Shown: piece after piece, positions 26,718-36,021 of the stretch
Position numbering within the stretch: position 1 is the first letter of the stretch
Layout of the letters: each line of letters begins with the position of its first letter
Source of the DNA: Claveliimonas bilis
GTDB taxonomy: Bacteria; Bacillota; Clostridia; Lachnospirales; Lachnospiraceae
DNA: 64,000 nucleotides
Direction: 5' to 3'
NCBI RefSeq assembly: GCF_030296775.1
Contig: NZ_AP027742.1
Location: forward strand, 372,001 to 436,000
Position numbers and translations under genes: made by a program
Notes under the pieces: model-generated
The model's input: only the letters and a program-made list of their open reading frames with translations
The model's database searches: none
Told to the model about the DNA's origin: nothing

Positions 26718-26799
26718 GCCCGGGGTGTTACGCAGTTTTACCCAGGGTATACTGCAATTTGACACGTAACACTTTTAAACTTTGTTACGTGTCATATAT
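26718..26799 (+). repeat. dispersed hairpin repeat, copy 2
   Basis: Gapless match to 23431-23514, starting GCCCGGGGTG. The stem TGACACGTAAC (26760-26770) pairs with 26784-26794. Compared with copy 1, GGGAC has become GACAC while the opposite arm changed from GTCCC to GTGTC, so both substitutions keep pairing. It lies between the rplA terminator and the LytTR gene. Confidence 0.75.
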
Positions 26800-26963
26800 T
26801 TATATGCCAAGCAGAGCCAACTTGTCGAGCACACCTGCTGGCACATATTGCGGATAATAGACTGTTAAGGCATAATAGACATTGCGGCTACTATTTTGGG
26901 GAGATCATAAGTGGAGTCTCCCGGAGGAAATGTAAGGAAAAAGTTTTAAAGGAGTCGAGAGCA

Positions 26964-27449
26964 GTGCAGAAGATTTTAGCGTTCTGTAAAGAGGGGAAAG
27001 ATCCGGAAGGTATAGAACATAAGGTGGAAGAATATCTCAAAGAACTTCAGGAAAATGAAAAATGGTTTATCATCCTTCCGTGCAGGAAAAATGAGATTGT
27101 ACTGGAAGAAGGAGAAATCAGCTTTATAGAGCGGGATAAGCGTGTGACGCGGATCCATACAGAGCAGGGCGATGTTATTACAACTATGAAGGTTTCGGAA
27201 GTCTATACACATCTCGATCATACGAGATTTGTTCTCTGTCATAACAGTTTCATTGTAAATATGGAAAAAATAAGAATTTTCAACAGATCAGAGATTACAT
27301 TAAGAAGCGGTGAAGTCATTCCGATCAGCCGCTCCCACTGGAAAAATACGAAAGAAACTTTTGACAACTGGGCAGGAAGATACATGAAGAGATTCCGCCA
27401 GGCAAAGAAGCCGTCAGAGGAGGAGCAGACAGGGAGCGAAGAGGAATAA
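26964..27449 (+). CDS. stand-alone LytTR-domain DNA-binding protein
   Basis: A 161-residue protein beginning with GTG after AAAGGAG. Residues about 55-150 form a LytTR domain: ISFIERDKRVTRIHTEQGD, MKVSEVYTHLDHTRFVLCHNSFIVNMEKI and EVIPISRSHWKNTKETF are typical blocks. There is no receiver or membrane domain, so it is not a two-component regulator; the N-terminal 50 residues (acidic, helical) may be a dimer or partner site. The C-terminus is Glu-rich. Targets are unknown; the divergent surface-protein region downstream is one possibility. Confidence 0.82.
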   Translation: MQKILAFCKEGKDPEGIEHKVEEYLKELQENEKWFIILPCRKNEIVLEEGEISFIERDKRVTRIHTEQGDVITTMKVSEVYTHLDHTRFVLCHNSFIVNMEKIRIFNRSEITLRSGEVIPISRSHWKNTKETFDNWAGRYMKRFRQAKKPSEEEQTGSEEE

Positions 27450-27492
27450 GCTATAGAGAGGAAATATAGGGGCGGAGTATAAATGGCCGCCC

Positions 27493-28920
27493 CTAATCTG
27501 GCATCTCCTTTAATATCTGGATCTGCTTTTGAATGATCTGCCTGGTTTCTTCGCGGCTGTAGGCGATGGAAGAGTTTTCCAGGCTGGAGAAATAATCAAA
27601 GAAGGCCTGACCGATATAGCTTTCTGATATATAGAAGCCAAGGAATTTATTTTGGCTGTCCAGAAAGCATAGGAAAATAGAATAGTCGGAAAACGCCTCA
27701 TAATATGCCCGGTCAGTAAGAAGCGGACTTGGTTTCAGCATGGTATATTCTCCTGTTTCCAGGCTTGTCTCCAGGAAGTATTCCAGCATTTTTTGACGTA
27801 CCAAAGGCGAAAATTCTACCGGGATACAGGCGTATGGCCCGGCGAAACGCCCTGTCTGGCAGAAACGCTCAAGGCCGCTTAGCGTGAAATAGTTGTGAAA
27901 AGTATAGGGCGCCGGAAACCGGTTTTTAAAGCTGTCTTTCAGCATTTTCGGATCGATGAAATCCGTGTTTTCCGGAGAGGATGCCCACACATCCGGATCG
28001 TAGAGCATGGAAAACACACAGGGCTGTGACTCCAGCACACGGGAAGAGGTCTGTTTGGCCATAGTGATCTCTCCGTAGAAATTTAAAATTTCTTCCGGCT
28101 CGCGGCGCATAAAAAGGAAAGGCGCAGCGGACTGAAATTGTTTTTCTGCTTCCCGGAGATATTGTTCTACGACATCCGCCTTGTCCAGTAAAATGGATGA
28201 TTTTAAATCAGCTGTCAGCAGAAGGACACTGCTTTCTGTTACCAAATAATAGGGATATAGAAGCGCACTTGTATCAATGTGCGCTTCTTTGCTGTAATAA
28301 AAAAACGGCTGGTAAGGATAGCGGGTCAGAGCAAAAGCCAAAGTACATTGTAAAAGTTCCAGGTTGGAATTAACATTTTCGGATTTTTCCGGATTCTGAC
28401 AAAGGCAGAATAAATGTTTCAGATCAAATTTCCGGCCGAGTTTTTCCGAAAGATGAAGAATGATCCGAAAAAAAGAAATACAGTCAGGCGGAAAATTCGT
28501 CAGCAAAACAGGCGCGTTTTCAGAACGAAGTAAAGAGTGTTCCAAAAAGTGCTGAAGTTTTTCCTCGATGGCAAAGGAAAGTTGTATCTGATGTTTCGCT
28601 GAAATAACCGGAGAGTAAGAGAGGGCGGAAAAATCCGGCGCGGCCAGATTCTCCAGAATATTTTGTATATACTTCCGGTTATAATAAGCTGGTTTCCCGA
28701 TACGCTCTAATTCGTAGAGTTCTATGAGTTCCTGCCTTTGCTGCGGATTGATGCGCAGATAGAGACAGAATTGAGAAATAAATTCCGGCCCGGGAAGGCG
28801 CTTCCCCGTCACCATTCGCTGCAGTGAAGTACGATCCAGACCGGATATTTTGGAAAGCTGATAAATATTTGTTCCGGTATCTTCTATATATTGGCGACAT
28901 TTTTCGCTGAAATCTGACAT
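27493..28920 (-). CDS. XRE-type helix-turn-helix regulator with large uncharacterised C-terminal region
   Basis: A 475-residue protein. Residues about 1-70 form an XRE helix-turn-helix (YIEDTGTNIYQLSKISGLDRTSLQRMVTGKRLPGPEFISQFCLYLRI). The remaining 400 residues, aromatic- and Leu-rich, match no family I know and may be a sensor domain. The ATG at 28920 follows AAGGGGGA on the minus strand; the longer frame extending to 29088 runs through the intergenic region into an IS30 end and is not used. A TTGTAA-17-TATCAT promoter may lie upstream. It is divergent from the large surface protein gene, originally about 285 bases away before IS30 inserted. Confidence 0.75.
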   Translation of the reverse strand: MSDFSEKCRQYIEDTGTNIYQLSKISGLDRTSLQRMVTGKRLPGPEFISQFCLYLRINPQQRQELIELYELERIGKPAYYNRKYIQNILENLAAPDFSALSYSPVISAKHQIQLSFAIEEKLQHFLEHSLLRSENAPVLLTNFPPDCISFFRIILHLSEKLGRKFDLKHLFCLCQNPEKSENVNSNLELLQCTLAFALTRYPYQPFFYYSKEAHIDTSALLYPYYLVTESSVLLLTADLKSSILLDKADVVEQYLREAEKQFQSAAPFLFMRREPEEILNFYGEITMAKQTSSRVLESQPCVFSMLYDPDVWASSPENTDFIDPKMLKDSFKNRFPAPYTFHNYFTLSGLERFCQTGRFAGPYACIPVEFSPLVRQKMLEYFLETSLETGEYTMLKPSPLLTDRAYYEAFSDYSIFLCFLDSQNKFLGFYISESYIGQAFFDYFSSLENSSIAYSREETRQIIQKQIQILKEMPD

Positions 28921-28995
28921 AATAAATCCCCCTTCAAATAAAATACACTTATTATGTGATATTTTCTTAAATGATACAGAAAAACAGAAAAATTT

Positions 28996-29027
28996 ACAAG
29001 ACAGGCTGCACAAATAGCCCGTCTTGT
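28996..29027. promoter_or_regulatory. inverted repeat in the divergent intergenic region
   Basis: ACAAGACAGGC, a TGCACAAATA loop and GCCCGTCTTGT: an 11-bp inverted repeat with one mismatch, between the XRE regulator start and the IS30 end. It is a candidate operator or a terminator remnant. Confidence 0.4.
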
Positions 29028-29064
29028 GCAAAAAGAGGAAAAAAAGGCTGCACAGAAGAGAGCG

Positions 29065-30776
29065 CTGAAGTGAAAAGTTTATTTCCACTTTGAAAGACGG
29101 GAAAAGAAAAGTGGCAATTACTCTTACAAAAATGAGTGATTGCTGCTTTTTCTGTTTTATTAAGTAGAAATAAGTGTTACACTAAATGAAGCAAACAACA
29201 GGCTGCTTGAAAAAGACAGGATTTTTAGACATGACAAAAAAGCGGACTTTAGTCGGTATTTTTAAGGGTGTAGGACTAAATTCCACTTGTCGGGGATGGT
29301 ATTTCCTTTCTTTGACAGCCGCCTGTTGTTTTTGATCAGGTAGTTTTCCTTACTTGTTTCTCTGCTTGAGCAGGTATGGTTTTAAAATGATCTGATCCTT
29401 TTCGATTGGATGGATGCCGAAAGCCAGCAGCTTTTCGTACAGATCCTGATACATAAATTCCGTCAGTTCCAACGGACTTTTATTGCCAAGCAGCTCGCAA
29501 GGGGAGGAGTTTACGTGGCTGAGGACCAGATTCAGCCTGGACTGGCCGGTCAGCCCGAGTTCCCTCAGATCCGTTCCTTTTGGAAGGATGTAACGGAGTT
29601 CTATATGTTTATTCTCCAACGTGCCTTTTTGTCCTGACTGCATGGGATCGCAGTAAAACACCCTTGTCCGTCTTGTGCCATCGTGAGATGCCTCCATGGC
29701 TTCGGCGGCAGAAAACTCCGTCCCACGATCAGTTAGTAAAACATGGACATATTTGCGGAACAATTCTGTGCCAAGAATGGATTCCAGTATGTCAATACCT
29801 TCCTTCATGGAAGCGGAGGTTTTTTCGTTGCGATATAAAGCGAGAAGGATGCCGGCTCTCACAAATTTAAATGTCTGAAGGAAAGGACCGTTTGTCTCAT
29901 CGTTATAGACCGTATCCATTTGGACAACAAAGACCTCGGGATGATCGGAGAGATAGGATTGATAATCTTTGTAGGTTCTGCCTTGGAGATACTTTCTGTC
30001 GGTGCGTTTCTTATAAGTTTTTGCCTTTTTCTTCGGCAGTTTACGTGATACCTGCCTCCGCAGATCCATGACAGTGATTCCCGCAATCTCGTGGAAAACA
30101 CCGTTTTCGATATAGTTGTAAAGCGTTTTTTCTGAAATGCCGAGTTCCGGATGGTTTGTAACGATCTGATAGGGAGACTGGCCCTGCTTCAGGAGCGGAG
30201 CGATAATAGCAGCCATCTGTTTTGCTTCCTGTACTGTAAGATTGACACCTTCCCGGGAGTCGATCAGAGTAGTGCGGTAATCCATATGGGCATCTTCCGG
30301 AGAGTACTGGTATTTATCAAAACGGCAGCGTGACCAGTTGGAACAGCCGTTGCAGGCACCAGGGGAGCGGTCGCGCCTTGAGCAGCGGAAAGGACTGTAC
30401 TCCGGACAGTCAGGTGTACACTGACGGCCATAGACACATTTTTTATAGTGAGTGCACTCCAGGGGCATCTTACACTTATGGGTAAGAGTCCTGTGAAGTT
30501 TGATCTCTTTGCCAACAGTAGACTTATCCTTGCCGATGGTCTGGGCGATGGCCGTTTTCGCGGAGCCGTTCGTAATGCCGGCGAGAATGATACGCCGTTC
30601 CTCTAAAGTTAAATGAGAAAAAGAGTTTTGAGTTTTCATAATAGACACCAACCTTTCCGGCGACTGCCTAGCATGAAAAGTGTAAGACTAAATGCTGCAT
30701 ATGGGGAAGTGGAAATGAGTGAAAGACTAAAATCTACTTTTACCTATTCAAAGTGGAAATAAACTTTTCACTTCAG
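29065..30776 (-). mobile_element. IS30-family insertion sequence, apparently complete
   Basis: 1712 bases with perfect 30-bp terminal inverted repeats (CTGAAGTGAAAAGTTTATTT...) at 29065-29094 and 30747-30776. The flanks repeat GCACAGAAGAGAGC at 29050-29063 and 30777-30790, a 14-base target duplication; one extra G separates the left copy from the left end. The transposase is on the minus strand. About 285 bases between 29065 and 29350 are non-coding and hold an imperfect CAACAGGC/GCCTGTTG inverted repeat. It sits between the divergent XRE regulator and surface protein genes. Confidence 0.9.
29350..30639 (-). CDS. IS30 family transposase
   Basis: A 429-residue transposase. N-terminal helix-turn-helix (LTLEERRIILAGITNGSAKTAIAQTIGKDKSTVGKEI), a Cys-rich stretch typical of this IS30 subgroup, and a DDE core: Asp in VVQMDTV, Asp in LLTDRGTEFS and Glu in QKGTLENKHIELRYILPKGTDL. 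The ATG at 30639 has GGAAAGG about ten bases upstream on the minus strand; a TTG four codons earlier is too close to it. No frameshift or stop, so likely active. Confidence 0.93.
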   Translation of the reverse strand: MKTQNSFSHLTLEERRIILAGITNGSAKTAIAQTIGKDKSTVGKEIKLHRTLTHKCKMPLECTHYKKCVYGRQCTPDCPEYSPFRCSRRDRSPGACNGCSNWSRCRFDKYQYSPEDAHMDYRTTLIDSREGVNLTVQEAKQMAAIIAPLLKQGQSPYQIVTNHPELGISEKTLYNYIENGVFHEIAGITVMDLRRQVSRKLPKKKAKTYKKRTDRKYLQGRTYKDYQSYLSDHPEVFVVQMDTVYNDETNGPFLQTFKFVRAGILLALYRNEKTSASMKEGIDILESILGTELFRKYVHVLLTDRGTEFSAAEAMEASHDGTRRTRVFYCDPMQSGQKGTLENKHIELRYILPKGTDLRELGLTGQSRLNLVLSHVNSSPCELLGNKSPLELTEFMYQDLYEKLLAFGIHPIEKDQIILKPYLLKQRNK

Positions 30777-30823
30777 GCACAGAAGAGAGCACATATTGCC
30801 TGTCACAGCGAAGCGGGAGTATA

Positions 30824-30852
30824 TTTAGAATATGGGGATTTTTCGGTATTAT
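30824..30852 (+). promoter_or_regulatory. putative promoter of the surface protein gene
   Basis: TTTAGA (30824-30829), 17-base spacer, TATTAT (30847-30852). It lies on the gene side of the IS30 insertion, so expression may have survived the insertion. Confidence 0.5.
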
Positions 30853-30930
30853 GGAAGGAGTATGTTCGGGAAGAATCCCGAAAGGAGATAAAGAGCAGCG
30901 GTTATGCTGCAAAAGGAGGAGATGGAAAGT

Positions 30931-33900
30931 ATGAGAAAGAGGATCAAAAGAGGAGGTGCGCTTCTTCTGGCTCTGGCTCTTGCTTTTACGCCTGTGACGC
31001 TTCAGGCAGAAGAGGGCGCTGCAGAGCAGACAGAAACAGAAGCGCCGTCTGTAAAGCAGGAGCAGCCCTCTGTAAATCCGGAGACAGACACAGAAGATAC
31101 AAAGGAATCTGTGTCGGAAAATACAAAGGAATCAGTGCTGGAAAAGACAGGGGATGGACAGTATGACATTACGAAGCCTGTAATTGAAAAAGTTGAATTT
31201 CCACAGAACGGTCAGACCCTGGCATCAGACAGTACTCTGGAGATTTTTGTGTATGCACAGGATATGGAGAGCGGGATCAACCGTGTGGAAGCCAGAGCTT
31301 ATTTTAATGACGGAGAGGAAACTTACTCATCTTATCCGATGAACGATACCTATGACGCAGAGAGAGGATGCTATGTGCTGACCTGTTCTTTGAAGAGCAT
31401 CCGTGCAGTAAGTGGTCATATCGACAGTATCAGGGTGGTAGACAACAGTGAAAATTATGCAGACTGGACCGTATCGGACAGTACGGGTTATCTTTATACG
31501 TTTGATATTACCCCGAGGGAAGATCCGGTCATCCAGGCAAAGAATGTTCAGTTTACTCCAAATCAGCAGACGCTGAAGGAGGGGGACAAGGTTACCTGCA
31601 CGTTTGAGGCGGATATACCGGACAGCATTACAGATGCACGTTCCATCACAGTTGAGATTAAAAATGAGACGGAAAGATATTATTGGTCTGCATATGCAGA
31701 TTTGAACGATACCGGAGAATATTCTGTCAGCTTTGATATTACTTCTTATATGGCAAATGGAAAATGGATGTTGTCAGAGATAGAGCTTTCCACTGACAGC
31801 GGAAATATTCCTCTCGTAACAGAAGGGCAGGAGAACCTTTGGTTTGAAGTAACTGGCAACGATGTTGTGGATGAAGATACAGAAGCGCCGAAGATCACAT
31901 CCATTGAAATAGATAAGAATGGTGAGATCCTTGAGGCGGGTGACTCTGCAGCAATCCGTATCAAGGCGGAGGATAATGTGGAGCTTGACACTTCTAACGC
32001 CGGCATAAGTATGTACGCAGCGGCTGACATTGCAGAGGGAAGCAGATACATTGAGCTGACGTGGAACGAAGAAGCACAGGTATTTGAAGGCGTATTTGAA
32101 GTGACAGAGGATACCTATCCATGCGAATGGTATATCGGTGAAGTGGACATTTCCGATATGTCCGGCAACAGAGCGTCTGTAAATGAAATCGGTCCGAATT
32201 CTGGCGCTACTTATCCCTGGTATGTTCAGGTAATGAACGGGTCTACCTTTGTGAATCCGACCTATACGGTCAATATCAGCTTTATGACATTAGACGCTGA
32301 TGGAAAATGGCAGGAGGCGGGACGAGTTACCAAAGAAAATGTGGAGAGACGTACTACGTTGGCGGAGGCCGGGATCACCCTGCCGGAGTACTCAAGCCAA
32401 TATGATGGCATCCAGCAGATCGGATGGCAGATGTCCACGGGCGGAGAAATAACTGCCGATACGCAGGTTATGGGAAATATGGGCTATATGTATGTCTATG
32501 CCAAATATGACAAGCTCCCGGTTTACATTTCTTACCGTTATGTAGGCGCGGATGGAGATGAGAAATATAAAGAAACAAAAGAACCCGTATTTATGCCTGG
32601 TGATGCTACCTATGGTGATGTAGAAACTTATCTGCAGAATGTTTCGGCGCCGGAAGAAAGTTTTGGGGATCTTGTATTCCAGAAGTGGGAGCTTGCTTCT
32701 TATCAGGATGCAGACGATCCGCTGATAACTTCGAATTTTGTATCTGTCAGCGCTTCATATGATAAGAATCTGGGTATTGTTTCCTTCGGCTACCTGGACA
32801 GCAAAGGAGAATGGAAACACGCCACAAAGATTTACCCTGTAGAAAAGGGATCGACCTACGGGGATGTGATAGAACAGGCAGAAACATTCCGCCCGGATGA
32901 TCTCTCTGACGAGATAGAGCTGACTGGCTGGACTGCAGGCGAATATGAGGAATCTATGAAAGATGAAGCGCTGGACAATTACAGCTACATCAATCTGGAA
33001 GGAGAATATGGCGACAAGTATGTTGTGACAGGATGCAGGTTCTATTACACGAAAGACGGGTACCAGGCAGAGGATTCGGATATCTATATTGTAGATAAAG
33101 GCGCGAAATATTCAGAGGTTTATGAAATGCTTGAAAATCTGGATATGCCGGAGATGTATCCGGGACTCGACCTTGAACGCTGGGGGAAAGATTATGATGA
33201 CAGCACAGAGATAAAGAACAGTGGAGAGGTAATTAGTATTTATGCGGTATACAAGCAGGCGATGATCCGTATGCTTATTGATCCGAAGTTTGAGAAACTG
33301 GACGGAGCAGGAGCAGGACCGGAAGAAGAGGTCGAGTTCATCAAATGTTTCGTTGTGGACAGAGGGGATGAGATCACTCTGCCATCCAGTTTTGAGGGAT
33401 ATGAAAATGTTACCTGGCTCAACTATCCGGAAGGCGGAAAAGTAACAGGAGATTACGACAGAACAGTATATGGTTACGTGGCAGGAGGAAGCTCACAGCC
33501 GGAGGACCCGGACGAGCCGTCCGTACCGGAAGATCCGGAACAGCCGACAGATCCGTCTGTACCTGGAGAAGAGGAGGGAACAAAACTTCCTGACAGCGCA
33601 GTATCGGATATTATTGAAGTGATCGAAAGCGCAGAACCTGGAGAAGATGTCAGTGTAGATATGGGCAGTGCAACAGTCATTTCCAAAGAGGTTCTTGAGG
33701 CTGCCAAGGGCAAAGATGTTGATCTTAAGCTTAATATGGGCAGCTATACATGGACGGTCAACGGACAGGATATCAAGGCTTCTGATCTGAAGGATATCAA
33801 CCTGAAGGTAGATGTAAACACAAATGCGGTTCCAAGCAGTGTTGTGAAGAAACTGGCAGGAGATAATCCGACAATGCAGCTGTCTTTGGCGCATGAAGGA

Positions 33901-34281
33901 GAATTTGGATTCCTGGCTACTTTGACTTTAAATGTAGGAAGCCAGTATGCCGGAGAATATGGAAATCTGTTCTATTATGACAGCGATGGAAAAATGGTAT
34001 ATATTGACGCCGGTCTGGTGACACCGGAAGGGAACCTGTCGCTGACTTTCAGTCACGCTTCGGATTATGTTGTTGTCTTCAACGAAAAACAGATGTCTCA
34101 AAGTGATGTGCCGAATGATCTGCAGCCATTATCAGGCGGTGGAGCAGGCAATGCAGCGCAGGCGGGCAACGCGGCCAGAACAGGCGACACGGCTCCTATA
34201 GGAATGCTTATCGTTTTAATGTTGGCAGCTTTGGCATCAGTATCTGTGGTTGTGCTGAAGAGAAGAACCTCGGAGAAATAA
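30931..34281 (+). CDS. large cell-surface protein with repeats and C-terminal anchor
   Basis: About 1116 residues. Signal peptide KRIKRGGALLLALALAFTPVTLQAEE, then an acidic Thr/Glu linker with short repeats (TKESVSENTKESVLEKT). The body has Ig-like modules (residues about 75-440) and repeated SYRYVGADGDEKY / SFGYLDSKGEWKH-type units (about 480-830) resembling bacterial surface repeats, then a Pro/Asp/Glu-rich stalk (SQPEDPDEPSVPEDPEQPTDP). The tail ARTGD, hydrophobic segment and KRRTSEK is a degenerate sorting signal. No enzyme motif; adhesion is a guess. ATG 30931 is 11 bases from AGGAGG; ATG 30922 is too close. Confidence 0.8.
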   Translation: MRKRIKRGGALLLALALAFTPVTLQAEEGAAEQTETEAPSVKQEQPSVNPETDTEDTKESVSENTKESVLEKTGDGQYDITKPVIEKVEFPQNGQTLASDSTLEIFVYAQDMESGINRVEARAYFNDGEETYSSYPMNDTYDAERGCYVLTCSLKSIRAVSGHIDSIRVVDNSENYADWTVSDSTGYLYTFDITPREDPVIQAKNVQFTPNQQTLKEGDKVTCTFEADIPDSITDARSITVEIKNETERYYWSAYADLNDTGEYSVSFDITSYMANGKWMLSEIELSTDSGNIPLVTEGQENLWFEVTGNDVVDEDTEAPKITSIEIDKNGEILEAGDSAAIRIKAEDNVELDTSNAGISMYAAADIAEGSRYIELTWNEEAQVFEGVFEVTEDTYPCEWYIGEVDISDMSGNRASVNEIGPNSGATYPWYVQVMNGSTFVNPTYTVNISFMTLDADGKWQEAGRVTKENVERRTTLAEAGITLPEYSSQYDGIQQIGWQMSTGGEITADTQVMGNMGYMYVYAKYDKLPVYISYRYVGADGDEKYKETKEPVFMPGDATYGDVETYLQNVSAPEESFGDLVFQKWELASYQDADDPLITSNFVSVSASYDKNLGIVSFGYLDSKGEWKHATKIYPVEKGSTYGDVIEQAETFRPDDLSDEIELTGWTAGEYEESMKDEALDNYSYINLEGEYGDKYVVTGCRFYYTKDGYQAEDSDIYIVDKGAKYSEVYEMLENLDMPEMYPGLDLERWGKDYDDSTEIKNSGEVISIYAVYKQAMIRMLIDPKFEKLDGAGAGPEEEVEFIKCFVVDRGDEITLPSSFEGYENVTWLNYPEGGKVTGDYDRTVYGYVAGGSSQPEDPDEPSVPEDPEQPTDPSVPGEEEGTKLPDSAVSDIIEVIESAEPGEDVSVDMGSATVISKEVLEAAKGKDVDLKLNMGSYTWTVNGQDIKASDLKDINLKVDVNTNAVPSSVVKKLAGDNPTMQLSLAHEGEFGFLATLTLNVGSQYAGEYGNLFYYDSDGKMVYIDAGLVTPEGNLSLTFSHASDYVVVFNEKQMSQSDVPNDLQPLSGGGAGNAAQAGNAARTGDTAPIGMLIVLMLAALASVSVVVLKRRTSEK

Positions 34282-34305
34282 AAAGATAAAATAAGGTGTT
34301 TACAT

Positions 34306-34338
34306 GGAGATAGGGATAAAACCCCTATCTCCTTTTTT
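34306..34338 (+). terminator. terminator after the surface protein gene
   Basis: GGAGATAGGG / CCCTATCTCC stem followed by TTTTTT. Confidence 0.92.
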
Positions 34339-34352
34339 GCTCAGTGGGAAAT

Positions 34353-34440
34353 GGAAAATTTTCCGTAAAAAAATATAAATGTGCAAAAGCGGAAAACTTT
34401 CCAAAAAGGCATTGAAACTATAATGCAAATGTGCTAACCT
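34353..34440 (+). promoter_or_regulatory. promoter region of cassette A with two palindromic candidate operators
   Basis: GGAAAATTTTCC (34353-34364, perfect palindrome) and GGAAAACTTTCC (34391-34402) lie 38 bases apart, centre to centre. Downstream is TTGAAA (34412-34417), 17 bases, TAACCT (34435-34440); a TATAAT at 34419-34424 is an alternative -10 without a good -35. The palindromes resemble the A/T-centred sites of RpiR regulators; the RpiR gene at 41343 is the likely binder. Confidence 0.45.
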
Positions 34441-34527
34441 GAGTCCAACAAAAGTGACATACATTAAATAAAATAAGCGCTTAATTTAGTGAATGTTTAC
34501 AAAAAAGGAAGTGGAGGACTAGGCAAG

Positions 34528-36006
34528 GTGGTTAAGACAAAGGAAGAGCTGATCAAGGGTTTATATGATTTGTTAGAAGAAACACAGATCAATCTTGAAG
34601 AAGAAGATCTGTATGAAGCATCTGCTGACAGATATAAGAAGTATGCAAAAGCCAAGAAGGTTTTGAACGTACCGGCTCCGGCAGCAATTGTTTATCCTTA
34701 TACAGCAGAGGAAGTACAGAAACTTCTGGTTTACTGTAATGAAAATCAGATCAATGTCATTCCAAGAAGCGGCAAGACTGCGACAGAGGGAGGACTTGAA
34801 AACTGGAAAGAACTTACAATCGTAATTGATGCAAAAAATTTAAACAAAATTATCAAGATTGATACATATAACATGCAGGCAACTGTTCAGGCTGGTGTAC
34901 AGCTTCAGGTACTGGAAGATGAACTTAGGAAACTGGGCTACACGACAGGACATTCTCCGCAGTCCAAACCGGTAGCAGAATACGGCGGACTGGTTGCTAC
35001 AAGAAGTATCGGACAGTTTTCTACACTGTACGGCGGCATTGAAGACATGGTAGTCGGATTGGAATGTGTATTTCCAAACGGACATATTTCCAGAATTAAA
35101 AATGTTCCGAGAAGGTCAGGCGGGCCTGACATCAGACACATTCCGATCGGAAACGAAGGAACGCTGTGCTACATAACAGAAGTTACAGTGAAAATCTTCA
35201 AATATTATCCGGACAACAATAAGTTCTACGGATACCTGATCGATGATGTGGACACCGGAATTAAAATTCTCCGGGAAGTTGTAACAGAAGGTTTCCGTCC
35301 GTCCGTTGCAAGAACTTATTCCGAAGAAGATGCAAGACAGCATTTCTATCATTTTTATAAAGGAAAATGTGTTTTGATCTTCATGGCAGAAGGACCGAAA
35401 GGATTAGTAAAAGCAACATGCGACGCCATTGAGGAAGCTGTTGAGAAATTCAAAGACGGCGTATGTGAGCAGGTGGACAGCCAGCTGATCCAGGATTGGT
35501 TTGAACATCTCAACTGGTCACAGCAGGATTTGGATGATGAGCGCCAGGGAATGATCGACAATGACCGCCATGACGGATATACAACAGAAATTTCAGCGGA
35601 TTGGGAGCACATTACACAGATTTACTACAATGTAATAAACAGAATCCGCAACGAATATGAAATGGCAGACGATCTGACAATGTTGGGAGGACATTCTTCT
35701 CACAGTTATATTAATGGAACTAACATGTACTTTGTGTACAACTACAATATCAACTGTGCTCCGGAAGACGAGCTTCGTGTTTACCATCATCCGATACAGA
35801 GGATTATTGTAGAAGAAACTTTGAAACTGGGCGGTTCTATGTGTCACCATCACGGAATCGGAAAATACCGTAATGAATGGACGAAAGAAGAGCATGGCTC
35901 CGCTTATTATATGCTTGAAACTCTGAAAAAGGCCTTTGATCCTAACGGAATCATGAACTTTGGAACGATTTTCCCGGAGGAAGAAGGCAAAAAGTATCAG
36001 CAGTAG
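34528..36006 (+). CDS. FAD-linked oxidase, alkylglycerone-phosphate-synthase-like (YgcU-like), cassette A
   Basis: About 492 residues of the PCMH-type FAD-binding oxidase family. Visible blocks: VIPRSGKTATEGG and GHSPQSKPVAEYGGLVATRSIGQFSTLYGGIEDM (FAD-binding region, about residues 75-185), IGNEGTLCYITEVTVKIF, and the C-terminal MCHHHGIGKYRNEW motif with the His cluster of alkyl-DHAP synthases. It likely oxidises a hydroxy- or phospho-hydroxy substrate and passes electrons to the ETF encoded downstream. The start is ambiguous: GTG 34528 lies ten bases after GGAGG; an upstream GTG at 34489 would add 13 residues. First gene of cassette A. Confidence 0.82.
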   Translation: MVKTKEELIKGLYDLLEETQINLEEEDLYEASADRYKKYAKAKKVLNVPAPAAIVYPYTAEEVQKLLVYCNENQINVIPRSGKTATEGGLENWKELTIVIDAKNLNKIIKIDTYNMQATVQAGVQLQVLEDELRKLGYTTGHSPQSKPVAEYGGLVATRSIGQFSTLYGGIEDMVVGLECVFPNGHISRIKNVPRRSGGPDIRHIPIGNEGTLCYITEVTVKIFKYYPDNNKFYGYLIDDVDTGIKILREVVTEGFRPSVARTYSEEDARQHFYHFYKGKCVLIFMAEGPKGLVKATCDAIEEAVEKFKDGVCEQVDSQLIQDWFEHLNWSQQDLDDERQGMIDNDRHDGYTTEISADWEHITQIYYNVINRIRNEYEMADDLTMLGGHSSHSYINGTNMYFVYNYNINCAPEDELRVYHHPIQRIIVEETLKLGGSMCHHHGIGKYRNEWTKEEHGSAYYMLETLKKAFDPNGIMNFGTIFPEEEGKKYQQ

Positions 36007-36021
36007 TAAGGAGGGAAAAAA

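Noticed and set aside
28921..29088. 168-base N-terminal extension of the XRE regulator
   Set aside because: It reads through the intergenic region and starts inside the IS30 inverted repeat; the ATG at 28920 has its own ribosome binding site.
30753..31166. ORF starting in the right IS30 inverted repeat
   Set aside because: It overlaps the signal-peptide region of the surface protein in another frame; the shared ATGGAAATAAAC start is just part of both IS ends.
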